This document shows, one piece after another, positions 5,744 to 6,584 of a stretch of 6,584 nt of DNA; position 1 is the first letter of the stretch; each line of letters begins with the position of its first letter. The translations under genes and the position numbers were made by a program. The stretch spans positions 1 to 6,584 of the forward strand of contig JASHVB010000036.1 of NCBI GenBank assembly GCA_030039695.1, written 5' to 3'. The notes under the pieces were generated by a model. That model made no database searches, had not been told where the DNA came from, and saw nothing but the letters and a program-made list of their open reading frames with translations. Origin of the DNA: Acetobacteraceae bacterium (GTDB lineage: Bacteria > Pseudomonadota > Alphaproteobacteria > Acetobacterales > Acetobacteraceae).

Positions 5744-6584
5744 CGCTTCGATCGGCCGAGCGCCGCCGGTCCGGCGAAACTGCCACGGACGCTCAGCGCC
5801 TGTTCGATGCGCAGCGCTTCGTTCCATTTCGCCATACGCTCGCCGCGCGCGAAGCTGCCGACCTTAAGCTGGCCCACGCCCCAGCCGACGGCGAGATGCA
5901 CGATCGTGGTGTCCTCGGTTTCGCCGGAACGCGCGGAAACGATGCCGGCGAAGCCGACCTCCTGCGCCGCCTTCCAGGCATCCAGCGTCTCGGTCAGCGT
6001 GCCGCGCTGGTTCGGTTTCAGCAGCACGCAGTTTGCCGCGCCCCGTAGTGCCGCTTCGCGCACACGCGACGCCTGGCTAACCAGGAAATCATCGCCAACC
6101 ACCTGGATGCGGTTACCGACTTCCGAGGTGAACGCGGCGAAGCCGACATCGTCGTCCTCGCTGAGGGGGTCTTCGATCGACACGATCGGGTAGCGGCGAA
6201 CCCAGCCGGCGAGAAGCGTCACCATCGCCTCGCTGTCCAGCTCCTGCTTTTCCAGGCCCAGCTTGTACTTGCCGCCGCGGCCGAAATCGGACGCAGCAAT
6301 GTCGAGCGCGATGGCGACCTCAGTGCCCGGCTGGCGCCCGGCTCTTTCGATCGCCCGCACCAACGTCTCCAGCGCTTGCTCGTTGGTCTCGAAGGCTGGC
6401 CACCAGCCGCCTTCGTCGGCGACGCCGGCCAGCGTGCCGTTCTCCGCCATGAGCGCACCGGCGGCGCGGTACACCTCCGCTGTCCAGTCCAGCGCCTGGG
6501 CGAAGTTCTGCGCGGCGGGACAGGTCACCATGAAATCTTGGATATCAACGCGACGGGCCGCATGCGCGCCGCCACCGAAAATCT
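5740..6584 (-). CDS. Enolase-like protein (phosphopyruvate hydratase family paralogue), N-terminus outside window
   Basis: The frame is open to the window edge; 280 residues are visible and about 140-150 would be missing compared with a full enolase. The ATG at 6531 is internal, because upstream codons read IFGGGAHAARRVDIQDF, the counterpart of the enolase NGGxHADNxVDIQEF segment. The barrel motifs follow in order: ADEGG (catalytic Glu), ALDIAASDF (metal Asp), YPIVSIEDPL (metal Glu), VVGDDFLV (metal Asp), LLKPNQRGTLTET (catalytic Lys) and GQLKVGS (second Lys). Two positions differ from true enolase. The SHRSGETED motif is SARSGETED here, with Ala encoded by GCG at 5932-5934, and DIQEFM is DIQDFM. 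NADN after the early His is replaced by AARR. The metal site and lysines are intact, so it looks like a functional relative with altered chemistry, not a decayed copy. The gene ends in an ATGA overlap with the dehydrogenase. A normal glycolytic enolase is less likely but not excluded. Confidence 0.85.
   Translation of the reverse strand, partial: IFGGGAHAARRVDIQDFMVTCPAAQNFAQALDWTAEVYRAAGALMAENGTLAGVADEGGWWPAFETNEQALETLVRAIERAGRQPGTEVAIALDIAASDFGRGGKYKLGLEKQELDSEAMVTLLAGWVRRYPIVSIEDPLSEDDDVGFAAFTSEVGNRIQVVGDDFLVSQASRVREAALRGAANCVLLKPNQRGTLTETLDAWKAAQEVGFAGIVSARSGETEDTTIVHLAVGWGVGQLKVGSFARGERMAKWNEALRIEQALSVRGSFAGPAALGRSKR

Noticed and set aside
5740..6531. Treating ATG 6531 as the true start of the enolase-like gene
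   Set aside because: Upstream codons to the window edge are open and match the enolase segment before DIQ(E/D)FM, so this Met is internal and the gene is cut by the window.

Overview
The window is GC-rich DNA (by eye about two thirds G+C) that looks chromosomal and alphaproteobacterial, possibly Acetobacteraceae/Rhodospirillales. This rests on codon use, the HDFNN-type hybrid kinase and the style of the TadA and dehydrogenase proteins; the genus cannot be fixed from sequence alone. It carries six genes on the minus strand and the tail of a seventh on the plus strand. I see no rRNA, tRNA, CRISPR array or intact mobile element.

Layout from left to right. (1) 2-352, plus strand: the C-terminal end of a serine hydrolase/beta-lactamase-like protein with a DUF3471-type domain. 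(2) 353-686: a convergent intergenic gap with no gene I can support. (3) 687-3581, minus strand: a signalling block, transcribed from right to left as a periplasmic YfiR-family (DUF4154) protein, then a membrane hybrid histidine kinase with a CHASE8-like sensor and a C-terminal receiver, then tadA, the tRNA adenosine deaminase. The yfiR and kinase reading frames overlap as ATGA, and tadA starts 4 bases after the kinase stop. (4) 3582-3724: a short leader with a strong Shine-Dalgarno sequence and an imperfect palindrome. (5) 3725-6584, minus strand: a metabolic block of an enolase-like protein (cut by the window edge), a D-2-hydroxyacid dehydrogenase (ATGA overlap) and a four-carbon acid sugar kinase of the DUF1537 family.

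How the genes may work together. The metabolic block looks like part of an operon for breakdown of a small sugar acid, with one kinase, one NAD(P)-dependent dehydrogenase and one enolase-fold dehydratase; the substrate is not readable from the sequence. The enolase-like protein keeps the metal ligands and both catalytic lysines but has Ala where enolases have the active-site His of the SHRSGETED motif, and Asp where they have the conserved Glu of DIQEFM, so it is unlikely to be the glycolytic enolase. In the signalling block, YfiR is known from Pseudomonas as a periplasmic repressor of the CHASE8-bearing diguanylate cyclase YfiN. Here a YfiR-family protein is translationally linked to a CHASE8-like sensor joined to a kinase instead. 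This suggests the same periplasmic input switched to phosphorelay output, and it is the most interesting observation in the window.
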